Assembly: GCF_003994855.1 (NCBI RefSeq)
Contig: NZ_CP034142.1
Coordinates: 4,092,001 to 4,156,000, forward strand
Reading direction: 5' to 3'
Source of the DNA: Marinobacter sp. NP-4(2019)
Lineage (GTDB): Bacteria; Pseudomonadota; Gammaproteobacteria; Pseudomonadales; Oleiphilaceae
DNA: 64,000 nucleotides
A program made the translations under genes and the position numbers. The first letter of the stretch is position 1. Each line of letters starts with the position of its first letter. Below are positions 46,732 to 55,412 of this stretch, one piece after another. The notes beneath the pieces were generated by a model. That model had not been told where the DNA came from and did not search any database. It worked only from the letters and a program-made list of their open reading frames with translations.

Positions 46732-47007
46732 TTAGCAGCGCTCGTCCTGAGGCGCGAGCAACTGCCCTGCGCCGGTGGCCACTGCCGCAACGCTCCGATA
46801 AGAGAGCTTTGATATGTTGTGGTGAGTGACCCGAACGGCTCGGCTCCAGGGGCGGGTAACGGGAATGCGATGGAGTACATTAAAGGTCTCATCCGCAATC
46901 GACAGATGCACTCGCTCCAGTTTTCCGGCACCCTGCGCAATACCATGGGTCAATACATCTGCGATGCCCAGCCACCAATCACGACCATGTTCATTTCCGG
47001 TTTTCAT
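46732..47007 (-). CDS. Small helical protein resembling the N-terminal segment of lipase-like hydrolases
   Basis: 91 residues, starting inside the stop codon of the upstream hydrolase (ATGA overlap), which argues for real translation. GIADVLTHGIAQGAGKLERVHLSIADETF and SKLSYRSVAAVATGAGQLL look like the helical segment that precedes the alpha/beta-hydrolase domain in many single-chain proteobacterial esterases (the YRSVRGVTRLVG-type segment). Here it is separate and placed after the hydrolase. No enzymatic motif, signal peptide or membrane helix. Confidence 0.7.
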   Translation of the reverse strand: MKTGNEHGRDWWLGIADVLTHGIAQGAGKLERVHLSIADETFNVLHRIPVTRPWSRAVRVTHHNISKLSYRSVAAVATGAGQLLAPQDERC

Positions 47008-47912
47008 ATCAACCACTCCACCAGTTGCCGGGCCACATCAGGATGATGCGCCAGACGAATATGATCCACACCCGGAAAGCTCGCCATGCCGGCAAGTTTC
47101 CATCCGGTGCGTTCTTCGCCACGGGCACTGGCCTCATGAACCAGCGCATCCCCGAACAGGGCATTCACCGGATGCGTCCGGGAACGGGCCAGCAAACCGC
47201 AGACCACGAAATGCCGCACCCCCGGAACCAGGGGTGGCTCCCCCTGATCCGCAGGTACCACATCGCCACGGGACAGATTGCGAATACCTTCGCTGCGTAG
47301 ATCGATCACCTCACCGGCGACCCGCAAATAGTCACGGGGAGCACGCATGAGCAGATCTGCAGTGGCTTTCGCCCCTTTGGCCAACCAGGAACCATCGTGA
47401 GGCGAGCCAAGATAAACACAGTCGGTCAGGCACTCCATCCAGCGATGATTCTGGGCTTGCCCGTAATGACAGGCACTGCGGATCAACAGCCCTCCCATAC
47501 TATGGCCCATAAGGACGATACGCTCCAACGGAACCGGCCAGGCAGACACCAAGTCTTCCAGCAATGCTGCCAGTGCCTCGCCATTCCGATAGATCGGCCT
47601 TCCCGTGTTGTAGCGCAGAGTCAGCGGTGTAATTTCCCGGGACGCACTTGTCAGCAGAGAACCGTAACTCAGGCCGCTCTGACCGGGAAACGTCCATACC
47701 GACTCCAGCTCCATCAGCCCGTGAATTGAAAGGCAAAGGGTGGAACCCGGGGCATCGAGTTGCGGGGCACGGTGATCCAGTGACGAGCGCCCGTGGAACA
47801 GTTCCATGGGCACTGCCAAAGGGTTTTTCCGTGCCTCAAGCCAGTCCCCAAGGAACCCACTGAGGATGGCCGAAGCATGCCTTTGCCACGCCGGGCTGGT
47901 ATCTGAGTCCAT
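47004..47912 (-). CDS. Alpha/beta hydrolase, lipase-like
   Basis: 302 residues. Oxyanion-hole region LCLSIHGLMELES, RYNTGRPIYRNGEALAALLEDLVSAWPVPLERIVLMGHSMGGLLIRSA with the nucleophile elbow GHSMGG, and the catalytic His in SFPGVDHIRLAHHPDV. The N-terminus AILSGFLGDWLEARKNPLAVPMELFHG matches the middle of longer relatives, in which a helical segment comes first. That segment appears to be encoded by the overlapping downstream gene. Weak ribosome site at the ATG. Probably an esterase of uncharacterised substrate. Confidence 0.85.
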   Translation of the reverse strand: MDSDTSPAWQRHASAILSGFLGDWLEARKNPLAVPMELFHGRSSLDHRAPQLDAPGSTLCLSIHGLMELESVWTFPGQSGLSYGSLLTSASREITPLTLRYNTGRPIYRNGEALAALLEDLVSAWPVPLERIVLMGHSMGGLLIRSACHYGQAQNHRWMECLTDCVYLGSPHDGSWLAKGAKATADLLMRAPRDYLRVAGEVIDLRSEGIRNLSRGDVVPADQGEPPLVPGVRHFVVCGLLARSRTHPVNALFGDALVHEASARGEERTGWKLAGMASFPGVDHIRLAHHPDVARQLVEWLI

Positions 47913-48016
47913 TACTTATTCGCTATTGTTGATGGTATAGCTACCAGTGTACTCGGATACCCAACATAGCGATTGGCTGAACCTCCACCGGACACAGGCG
48001 TGGCAGCAACTACATC

Positions 48017-49324
48017 TCAATGACTTCGTCCGGCAAGCCCCATGCAATTGGCATAGAAGGTGGTGGTCGCCGGCCAATCGGAAAAGATGCCGATCACCCC
48101 GACCTCCCGGGCCAGTACGTCGATCACATTGAACACATCACCATCATTGTTGATAGCGTCGGCAATGGTCTGGTGGTACCAGCCACCACCGTCCGCCAGC
48201 GGACCACTGCGTTCAACCGTCCAGGCGATCATGTCCAGGCCCGCAGCCCGGGCATTCTCGGCATACTCCGATGGTACTATCTGTTGGTGGCCATCCAGGG
48301 TCAACATTTTCCAAAGCGCCGGCGCCAACACGTTTACCCCTTGGGCAGACAGGTTCTCCATCCAGGCCAGGGATGAGTTTTCCGCTGTCAGTGGCTCCTG
48401 ATCCAGAAACACCGCCTGCTGTCCGAACCGGGGCAGTTCATTCACCCAGAACAGCACATCGGCCAGCAGGAATGATTGCGGCCATACATCTTCAGGGCTC
48501 ACGCCCGCGTCGATGTAATCCTGAATCATCTGACGGGCATAGTCCTGCTGGGTGTAATCCCCTTCATAGGGCATCTCCACCACCGGCGTCTTTAATTCCG
48601 GCGTAAACTTCACACCCAGGGCCTTGAACAGCTCAATACTTTCTTTGTGGCTGAGCAACGTGCCACGGCTGCTGTATAGATCGGTACGCCACGGAGCCGT
48701 GCCTTGCACATAGTCCTCGGGCGTCGTCGCCATGGGGTTGAAGGCATCCATCTTGCCCTCGAGGGACTTGAACTCCGCCAGCGTGATATCGCTGGTGCGA
48801 CACTCCGCCTGGGCCTCGGTGCCACTGAGCGGATCTGCCGGTACGAACGGCTGGGTGCATTTGGCATTGAGTTCGGGGATGGTCACGATGTTGGTGGTGG
48901 TATGAAGATCGTTCTGGGCATGGCGGCAGACCAACTCCCGGTCCTTGGTGAAAGCAACATCACACTCGACAATACCGGCCCCCATCTGTGCGGCCGCGAC
49001 ATAGGATTCCAGGGTATGTTCCGGGAACTGCAGCGGTGCGCCCCGGTGACCGATTGAGAAATCGGTGGGTCTGGGATTTTTCGCGGTGCAGGCCTGCAGG
49101 GTTTCTTTCAGCGGCCCTTCGTCCATATCCGCCACCAGCCAGAGTGGGCGGGGACCAAGATGAACCTCCCGCTTTCCGTTGTGAAAGGCTTCATTCAGAC
49201 CCTGCCCTTTTTCCAGGCCGGGCGGTACCCAGTTCTCGCCTTTACCGTGCCCACCAGGGCCAGCATGGACAACGGAGAACAAAGACATCAACAATGCTGT
49301 AATCAGTAACGTGCGTAACTTCAT
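48017..49324 (-). CDS. Secreted glycerophosphodiester phosphodiesterase-like protein
   Basis: 435 residues with signal peptide (1-19, SVVHA|GPG). Catalytic motifs SIGHRGAPLQFPEHTLESY, GIVECDVAFTKDRELVCRH and KFTPELKTP place it in the GDPD TIM-barrel family that splits glycerophosphodiesters to glycerol 3-phosphate and alcohol. Unlike the ~330-residue GlpQ, it has a 75-residue N-terminal extension (HGKGENWVPPGLEKGQG...) and inserts around 170-230. GGGAG with 6-base spacing sets the start. Periplasmic phosphorus scavenging is plausible, but no glpT is adjacent. Confidence 0.87.
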   Translation of the reverse strand: MKLRTLLITALLMSLFSVVHAGPGGHGKGENWVPPGLEKGQGLNEAFHNGKREVHLGPRPLWLVADMDEGPLKETLQACTAKNPRPTDFSIGHRGAPLQFPEHTLESYVAAAQMGAGIVECDVAFTKDRELVCRHAQNDLHTTTNIVTIPELNAKCTQPFVPADPLSGTEAQAECRTSDITLAEFKSLEGKMDAFNPMATTPEDYVQGTAPWRTDLYSSRGTLLSHKESIELFKALGVKFTPELKTPVVEMPYEGDYTQQDYARQMIQDYIDAGVSPEDVWPQSFLLADVLFWVNELPRFGQQAVFLDQEPLTAENSSLAWMENLSAQGVNVLAPALWKMLTLDGHQQIVPSEYAENARAAGLDMIAWTVERSGPLADGGGWYHQTIADAINNDGDVFNVIDVLAREVGVIGIFSDWPATTTFYANCMGLAGRSH

Positions 49325-49404
49325 AACAAGCTCCCTGTGCAATGAATGATACTGCACGGCCATAGTGGGGGCTGTGGGTTACGTTGGGGTGACGATCAGA
49401 TGAC

Positions 49405-50283
49405 CTAATCAGAGGCCGGTCCATACGTCGGCGGTTCATCGTCACGAACGCGCAAAAAACTGGCAAACCGTGGCAACCCGGTACTCGTATAGCCACTGTA
49501 CCTATACGTTATGACTGCGCCCACGGGCGGTGGATCCTCACGCTCGCTGTCCGAGAAACCCGTGCCGATACGCAGTTTGCGACCGTTATCCAGCTCCACC
49601 AACAGCGCGCCCATTTTCCCGGTCAGCCGGCCCTTCCCCGGTCGGTGCCCGAGGACCACCGCCTCGGCATCCTGAAAGCGCTTCACCTTGAGAAGATCCC
49701 GGGAGCGGCCGGCAAGGTACAGACCGTCCCCACGTTTGAGCATCAACCCCTCACCCCCACGGGCAATCACCTCGTCCAGTTGATGCATCAGCCGCTGGTG
49801 GTCGGTTGCCGCACGCTGTTCGACCAGAACCAGGTGCTCAATGCCGGCATCGTTGACCGTGGAGCGGAGCATCTTCAGGCGTTCACTGAAAGGCCGGTCC
49901 TGCCAGGGCATATCAAACACCATGAAGCGAATCTTCCGCCAGTCGCTGTCACGGGGCTCCAGCCGTCGAACCGCACCCGACAACTCGGCAAACCGTTCAC
50001 GGCCCATCCACAACTCACCATCCAGCGGCCGATCCGGCAGATCCCGGGTGAACCAGTCAGGTGCATGGAACACATTCCCCCGCCTGGACAACAGCCGGGA
50101 GCCATCCCAATAGGCCCTGACGCCATCGTACTTCTCACTGACCCAGTAACCTTCAAGGGACATCCCCTGCTGATAAACATCCGCCAGTGGCACGCCCGGT
50201 GGTGCCGCCTCTAGGATCCCGACAAACAGAAGCTGAAAAATGAGGGCACAACGACAAGCCGTCATGAGGAGACGTGAAAACAT
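49405..50283 (-). CDS. Exported ATP-dependent DNA ligase, LigE type
   Basis: 292 residues: signal peptide (about 1-26, GILEAA) followed by a minimal ligase. Nucleotidyl-accepting Lys in SEKYDGVRAYWDG (motif I), DGELWMGRERF (III), EGLMLKRG (IV) and LLKVKRF (V), then an OB domain with GTGFSDSEREDPPPVGAVITYRYSG. No N-terminal DNA-binding domain, as in Lig E enzymes thought to act in the periplasm, for instance on incoming or extracellular DNA. The main replicative ligase will be the NAD-dependent LigA elsewhere. Confidence 0.9.
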   Translation of the reverse strand: MFSRLLMTACRCALIFQLLFVGILEAAPPGVPLADVYQQGMSLEGYWVSEKYDGVRAYWDGSRLLSRRGNVFHAPDWFTRDLPDRPLDGELWMGRERFAELSGAVRRLEPRDSDWRKIRFMVFDMPWQDRPFSERLKMLRSTVNDAGIEHLVLVEQRAATDHQRLMHQLDEVIARGGEGLMLKRGDGLYLAGRSRDLLKVKRFQDAEAVVLGHRPGKGRLTGKMGALLVELDNGRKLRIGTGFSDSEREDPPPVGAVITYRYSGYTSTGLPRFASFLRVRDDEPPTYGPASD

Positions 50284-50349
50284 GCAAATCCCTTGCGTCA
50301 GATAGGACGAGAGGCTTCCTGCCTCCCAAAAGAATTCATTTCAAACCGA

Positions 50350-50796
50350 TCAACTACTACAGGTTTCCTCTACCTTCTTGCGAAAACGTTCCCGGATCCG
50401 GGTATTCTCGGACTCACTGACGAACACCCGCTCACCCTCCTCATTCAGGTTATAGAAGGTCGAGACGCTGTCCATGTACTTGAGACGGGCGCGAAGTTTG
50501 GTACATAGTTCCGCGCGCTTCGCTGCCTGCTTCTCGGCCTTGGCATCCGCAGCACGCTGCTGATCCCGCTCCTGCTGCTTCTGTTCCAGGAACGCATTCA
50601 TCTTCTGCTGACGGTCACGGGCGGCGTTATCTACACGGGCCGGCGCGGACTCCACTTGGACCTCCTGACTGGCCGCCTGGGTTGGCGGACGGTCACCAAA
50701 ATGGGTGCGGCCTTCTGAGTCTGTCCAGCGGTATACTTCCGCCAGGCTAGCGGTGGGAGAGAGAAGCAGCAGGGTTAGTAATGTCCTTATCAACAT
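50350..50796 (-). CDS. DUF4124 domain-containing periplasmic protein
   Basis: 148 residues: signal peptide (1-19), DUF4124 motif AEVYRWTDSEGRTHFGDRPP (split here by the cleavage region), then a coiled, charged stretch rich in Gln, Glu and Lys (RQQKMNAFLEQKQQERDQQRA) and a Cys-containing tail ending ETCSS. AAGGA with 7-base spacing supports ATG 50796. Function unknown; family members are small envelope proteins. Confidence 0.85.
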   Translation of the reverse strand: MLIRTLLTLLLLSPTASLAEVYRWTDSEGRTHFGDRPPTQAASQEVQVESAPARVDNAARDRQQKMNAFLEQKQQERDQQRAADAKAEKQAAKRAELCTKLRARLKYMDSVSTFYNLNEEGERVFVSESENTRIRERFRKKVEETCSS

Positions 50797-50836
50797 TTTG
50801 AAATCCTTTTTGGTGAGCATCTACGCGGATGCAGGA

Positions 50837-51711
50837 TCAGTAATAATTGATTTTCCCGAAAATGGCTTCAATTTCCTTCGGCCACTTAAATTTTAACGGC
50901 GTAAATTTCCACCAAATAATTGAAGGTATAAAAATACAGAAAATTACATGCCCAAAGAAACGACGCCCCGGCTGATCAGCCACATGTCTGTTATACGAGT
51001 CATAATTCACTGCATACAAGTGCTCTTCATCCTCACTTTTGACGCCTTTCTCATAATATCTGACAATAAAATTCCACTTCCGATACAAGTGATCCTCTTT
51101 GAAATAGGAGGAAATCCTCTTGCGCTGCAGCGGCTTCTTGGGGGGGTACCACAAAAGTAATGCTTATCCCGAAGATACAGGTGGGAATAATATTGCCTAT
51201 CCCAAACAACACCGGAGCCGAAATACTGCAAATTATACGAAAAGCTAACCTCCAACTCGTCCCACGGAATCCGGTAGAAGGTGCCCCGATGCCCGGCGTA
51301 AACAAAGCCTTCCCGCCGGTCAATCCGGACTGGTAGCACTACCGGAACAAAGATCTCGAACAGGTAAAATCCAATCCAGGCAGGCACGAAAAAAACAGCG
51401 GTTGCCAACAGCGCCTCACCGGAAAAAACAACATCAAGCAACCACATCAAACCAAGCACACACGCCATGAACAGGCCAACGATGCCTAACATGTATCTTC
51501 GAAGAATCGAAAACACCGGCCGAATGTCCATAAACCGGTCACTGATATAGGCCACCCCATGGTCCATATTTTCCGATGAATCGGACACCCCCGCCACTTT
51601 CCGGGCGGGGGGGCTGGCCAGTCGCTCGCCATACGTACGATACAGTCGCTTTTCCAGCTGTTGCTCGATGTCCGTCTCCGGGAGATCACAGCTCAAAGGT
51701 GAGTCGCTCAT
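50837..51711 (-). pseudogene. DUF6708-like membrane protein gene, frameshifted at a C7 run (candidate T6SS immunity/accessory gene)
   Basis: Two overlapping reading frames join into one protein of about 291 residues if one base is added at the run of seven C on the coding strand (51146-51140). Before the run: MSDSPLSCDLPETDIEQQL, two membrane helices (MLGIVGLFMACVLGLMWLL and LLATAVFFVPAWIGFYLF) and RIDRREGFVYAGHRGTFYRIPWDELEVSF, a DUF6708-like pattern. After it: PPKKPLQRKRISSYFKEDHLYRKW and a third hydrophobic segment. It overlaps the end of the VasX-like toxin gene by 26 bp, the position expected for an immunity partner. It could be a true mutation, a phase-variable switch or a sequencing error. 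Confidence 0.78.
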
Positions 51712-54553
51712 CAACTCCTAACTCCTCTACATCATTTCCATTCAGGATGATTCGCATCCCGTAATCCCCCGTGACTTTCCTGCCATCTTTAACGTACTCG
51801 ATTAGCATTTCCAGTTGATCACAATAATCGTGATTGTAGTGAGTAAAGTGGTATTCGGCTCCATGGGAGGAAAAGCTGGCATTCACTCTCCGTTCAAATA
51901 AACCGGAAATTTCTTTGGTGCCATCATCGAATACCAAGTTCTTTTCCACCTCAAACAGTCTGATGGAAATAGCACAAGAGGCCTCGCTATACCCAGGAAA
52001 ATACGCAGTGAAGCCTGTAAATTCTGACAGTACCTTTTGTCCCCCCTGGTGAGTGATTGCATAGTGCTTGGGCATATGCTCGGTTATCCGCACAACCGGA
52101 GAGAATAGCAGGTAGTAGAAGGCGTCTAGCTCCGCCTCGAAGTATTCCCGAACCGTTGCCCCCTCATCTGCAGCGGTAATGGCTTTGCTCGCCTCCAGGA
52201 GTTCATGGTTAGGCAGCCTCGATTGATCATCCCAGTACCGGAGAGTGGGCGCGTTACCCCAGAATGATAGCGACAGGAAATTTTCGATACGGGAGCGAGC
52301 GATGTACAGCTGGATCGCGGTGACTGCGACGGTGATCACCACCAAGACCGCACCTACAAGCGCAATAGGAGCACCCACCACGGTTGCAGTCCCTGCCACA
52401 GACAAAGCGATCAGGTAGCCGATACCGGCGGCTAGCCCGATTTGGACAACAGAAAGGGACACCGCCACGTCATGGCCGGTGTGCCAAGCCCGCCAAGCAG
52501 ATCTACCCTCTAGGCATACTGATAGTAGCGGGCCAACGTATGGGAGAAACTTTACAAAGGCTCTCGTTATTAACCTTGCACCAGCAGAAAACACCTTCAG
52601 GTCTTTTAGCCCGCGAAGAGCGACCGAAACTCTAGATCCAGCCGCCGACAGGTTCCCCCCCATGGCCTTGGCATATTCCGACTGGATAACCAGCCCGCTG
52701 AGGTTAACTATCCCCTCGGCCACGCCCCACAGACTGTCCACGAAGGGCAACCACTTGTCGATGGCGGATTGGTCGGTCAGCATTACATCCTGCTGGGTTT
52801 CCTTCAATCCGGTGAACAGGCTCGCCATGTTAAACGCCTGGAAAAAAGTTACTGCTCCGATGAATTTACCCCGGTTCTGCTTGATCACGTCAACTACCGG
52901 GTCAAGACGGGCATGAAACCAGCCAAACGGATTGTCCTTGAAGTCCGGTTCCAGGTGGAACACATCAATCAAACTGTCGCGCAGGCGGTTCCTGATATCT
53001 GCTTCCATCATACCGACGGCGAGGGGAGACATTGCGAGCTTGGAGACGCTTTGGCCCGAGGTTTCTGCCAGAGACTCCTGATTGACTTTCAACAACAACT
53101 CCGTGGCAGTGTCCAGCGTCATGCCATTTTCGTGGACGTCGATACCGTAGCGTCTGGACACCTGCTTGATCCACTTTTTCCACTGCGGGCGGGTTTGGCG
53201 GTTTCTGGCCCAGGCACCCATTGCGGCTGCGGGCGCTGCGAATTCCAGCAGTAGAGTATCAGTGGCCAGCCCGACCGGTACGTGCGCCGGCATGTCGTAC
53301 ATGCGCTCCACTATCTTCTGGCTGCCATAATCGTAGCCAGGCAGGTCTTTCAGTTTTTCGGTAATCTTGTGGGTAGCGGAGGTCAGGAACAACACGGCTT
53401 TCAACAGGTTTCCGACGGTTCCGGCTTCGCCGTCCTCGGCCGCCATCCAGGTTTCTGCGTCCTCTTTGCCTCTCTCGGCGCCGACGTAACCGTCCAGGAT
53501 GTCCGACAGCTCCTGCTCGACCGCCGTGAATCCATCGGCGCTGTAGAGGTCGTTGAACTCCAGCTTGCGGGCCAGTTGGTCGGAGTCGACCCACCGCTTC
53601 CAGTCATCAAAGATGCGGGCACGGGCCTGGTCGTATTCTTCAACCTGCTTGTGGTATCTCGCTACAAACGCGCCTTTATCGGCCGAACGAATGCGTTCCT
53701 TCAGTTCTTCGGTGACTTCGTTGCGCTCTTCTTCAGTTTCCTTCTTGCCAGCTTCACGAGCGATGAGCGCATCCACCATTTGCGCGGTGGTGTAGGCGTA
53801 TGCGTTCTCCTCGGCATGATTCATGATCAGATTGACATGGAGGGCGTGCAGTTGCCCCAGTTCCGAAGTGATGCCGATTTCGTCGTCCAGAGCAACGCAG
53901 TAGGAAAACTCAGTGGCCTTCTTGGATTGCCCCTGCAGATCCGAGGCAGTCAGGCCTTGCGCGAACTCGGTAAAGCTCCAGTCGAAGTCCCCTGTCTCTG
54001 GCCGGAAATCTTCAATCAGAGTCTCTGCATTCTCGGTTTCCGCAATGTTCGTGCCCTGGCCATTCTCGGGGAGCTGGTCCAGCTCAAACACCTGCATGTA
54101 CTCGTCTCGAATCCCGGCGTCCGTTCTTACGAGCTCCTGCAAACGCGCTGTCCATTGATGCTGGGCAAACTTCAGGAACACCCGGCCCTCCGCCGGGTGA
54201 TGAATACAGGGTAATGCGCCCTCCGCATCAGCCTCGGGAAGCAGGACCGAATTCGCGCCTGGCAGGACTTCGGTAATTACACCCTGCTCATCGACCCGGT
54301 ATTCGTGAAGCGTTCCATAGGGCTCCGAGAACAGATAAACCCAGCCGGGTGTCAAGGTTCTTAGGCAATAGTGGGTATTCTGCAAAGATACCCCCGGCGG
54401 GTTGAAATTTCCGGGCAGGGCCGCCACCTTCTGACTGATCGCCCAGCGCACTGGATACAACGCAACGGTTTTGAGCTTGAGCGGGCACAGTTGTGCCGCT
54501 GAGTCGATATCATCAGCGCCCTGTAAAAACGCTGAGCTGTTAGCACTACCCAT
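51686..54553 (-). CDS. VasX-like T6SS pore-forming effector
   Basis: 955 residues. The N-terminus (CPLKLKTVALYPVRWAIS, then YCLRTLTPGWVYLFSEPYGTLHEYRV) matches the toxin VasX N-terminal/MIX-type region that loads onto the T6SS spike. A long soluble, partly coiled middle (about 280-400) is followed by clustered hydrophobic segments at about 695-751 (VSLSVVQIGLAAGIGYLIALS and APIALVGAVLVVITVAV), suited to membrane insertion, and a 200-residue soluble tail. Starts 8 bp inside the DUF4123 adaptor gene. Expected to depolarise the membrane of rival bacteria. Confidence 0.88.
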   Translation of the reverse strand: MGSANSSAFLQGADDIDSAAQLCPLKLKTVALYPVRWAISQKVAALPGNFNPPGVSLQNTHYCLRTLTPGWVYLFSEPYGTLHEYRVDEQGVITEVLPGANSVLLPEADAEGALPCIHHPAEGRVFLKFAQHQWTARLQELVRTDAGIRDEYMQVFELDQLPENGQGTNIAETENAETLIEDFRPETGDFDWSFTEFAQGLTASDLQGQSKKATEFSYCVALDDEIGITSELGQLHALHVNLIMNHAEENAYAYTTAQMVDALIAREAGKKETEEERNEVTEELKERIRSADKGAFVARYHKQVEEYDQARARIFDDWKRWVDSDQLARKLEFNDLYSADGFTAVEQELSDILDGYVGAERGKEDAETWMAAEDGEAGTVGNLLKAVLFLTSATHKITEKLKDLPGYDYGSQKIVERMYDMPAHVPVGLATDTLLLEFAAPAAAMGAWARNRQTRPQWKKWIKQVSRRYGIDVHENGMTLDTATELLLKVNQESLAETSGQSVSKLAMSPLAVGMMEADIRNRLRDSLIDVFHLEPDFKDNPFGWFHARLDPVVDVIKQNRGKFIGAVTFFQAFNMASLFTGLKETQQDVMLTDQSAIDKWLPFVDSLWGVAEGIVNLSGLVIQSEYAKAMGGNLSAAGSRVSVALRGLKDLKVFSAGARLITRAFVKFLPYVGPLLSVCLEGRSAWRAWHTGHDVAVSLSVVQIGLAAGIGYLIALSVAGTATVVGAPIALVGAVLVVITVAVTAIQLYIARSRIENFLSLSFWGNAPTLRYWDDQSRLPNHELLEASKAITAADEGATVREYFEAELDAFYYLLFSPVVRITEHMPKHYAITHQGGQKVLSEFTGFTAYFPGYSEASCAISIRLFEVEKNLVFDDGTKEISGLFERRVNASFSSHGAEYHFTHYNHDYCDQLEMLIEYVKDGRKVTGDYGMRIILNGNDVEELGVDERLTFEL

Positions 54554-55412
54554 GGATCAGTCCCTCCGTTGACTTTTTCTCGGCGAATTCTGCAATTCGC
54601 GCTATGGCTTTGCCTGGTGCTGCGGAATTCTCTTTCCACAGGCTCTGCACATCACTGTCTTCGAATGCACGGTGCCCAAGCCAGCCAATCGTATTGATAT
54701 ACAGTGCGATATCGCGGGTACTGTACAAACCCTTCGCTTTCGCGGCGTCGACTAGCGCAGAGACCACCCCCCAATCCAGTCCATCTGCATCCGTTTTTTG
54801 AAGCAAATGGGGAAAGTAGTTTGCAACGTGAAGTTCGAGCTTCCTGAGGGCTGTCTGTTTCGCAGCTCTTTCCATGGCAACCTGGTGTTCCTCACGAATG
54901 CTGAACACCTCAGCCTGCCGTTCACTACTGGGTTGATCATTGTGAAAGTACTCCCACTCACCCGTGCGGCGATCCTGGATGGCGAACAGGCTACAGGGCC
55001 CCATCAATTGCCTTACATCTTCAGCTGATGAATCCAGCTTCAACAGATGCCGCGCGATTTCGGGATCATAGAACCGGAAAACAACCTCATCACCCGTAAC
55101 CAGCCTGGCCATAAGCAATCCACGCAGGTGATCCATGACCTCCTCAAAGTGGCAGTCAGCCTGCAATACGATGGCAGCACCCTGGTGCTTCCAATCCTCG
55201 AAGCATTTAAGCGTCAGGGAGCTATCCGTTCCCGCTTCAACCAACCACGGTGAGATTTCCAACAGATCAGCGAGCTCAGTTTCCCTGTAAAGGGCATCGC
55301 AAAGAGGCGTTTCTATTTCACGATAAATAACCTGGGACAAATCATTCACTTTTGCGCCATCGACAAGAATGAACGTCTTCCCCTTGTCGGGAAATCCAGC
55401 CAGCTTACCCAT
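54546..55412 (-). CDS. DUF4123 T6SS effector adaptor/chaperone
   Basis: 288 residues. KTFILVDGAKVNDLSQVIYREIETPLCDALYRETELADLLEISPWLV is the DUF4123 opening; VVFRFYDPEIARHLL and LMGPCSLFAIQDRRTGEWEYF are its other conserved blocks. DUF4123 proteins (Tap/TEC type) bind an effector and hand it to VgrG. Its ATG shares one base with the vgrG stop (TGATG) and its end overlaps the effector start by 8 bp, an order vgrG-adaptor-effector that predicts a dedicated trio. Confidence 0.91.
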   Translation of the reverse strand: MGKLAGFPDKGKTFILVDGAKVNDLSQVIYREIETPLCDALYRETELADLLEISPWLVEAGTDSSLTLKCFEDWKHQGAAIVLQADCHFEEVMDHLRGLLMARLVTGDEVVFRFYDPEIARHLLKLDSSAEDVRQLMGPCSLFAIQDRRTGEWEYFHNDQPSSERQAEVFSIREEHQVAMERAAKQTALRKLELHVANYFPHLLQKTDADGLDWGVVSALVDAAKAKGLYSTRDIALYINTIGWLGHRAFEDSDVQSLWKENSAAPGKAIARIAEFAEKKSTEGLIHG

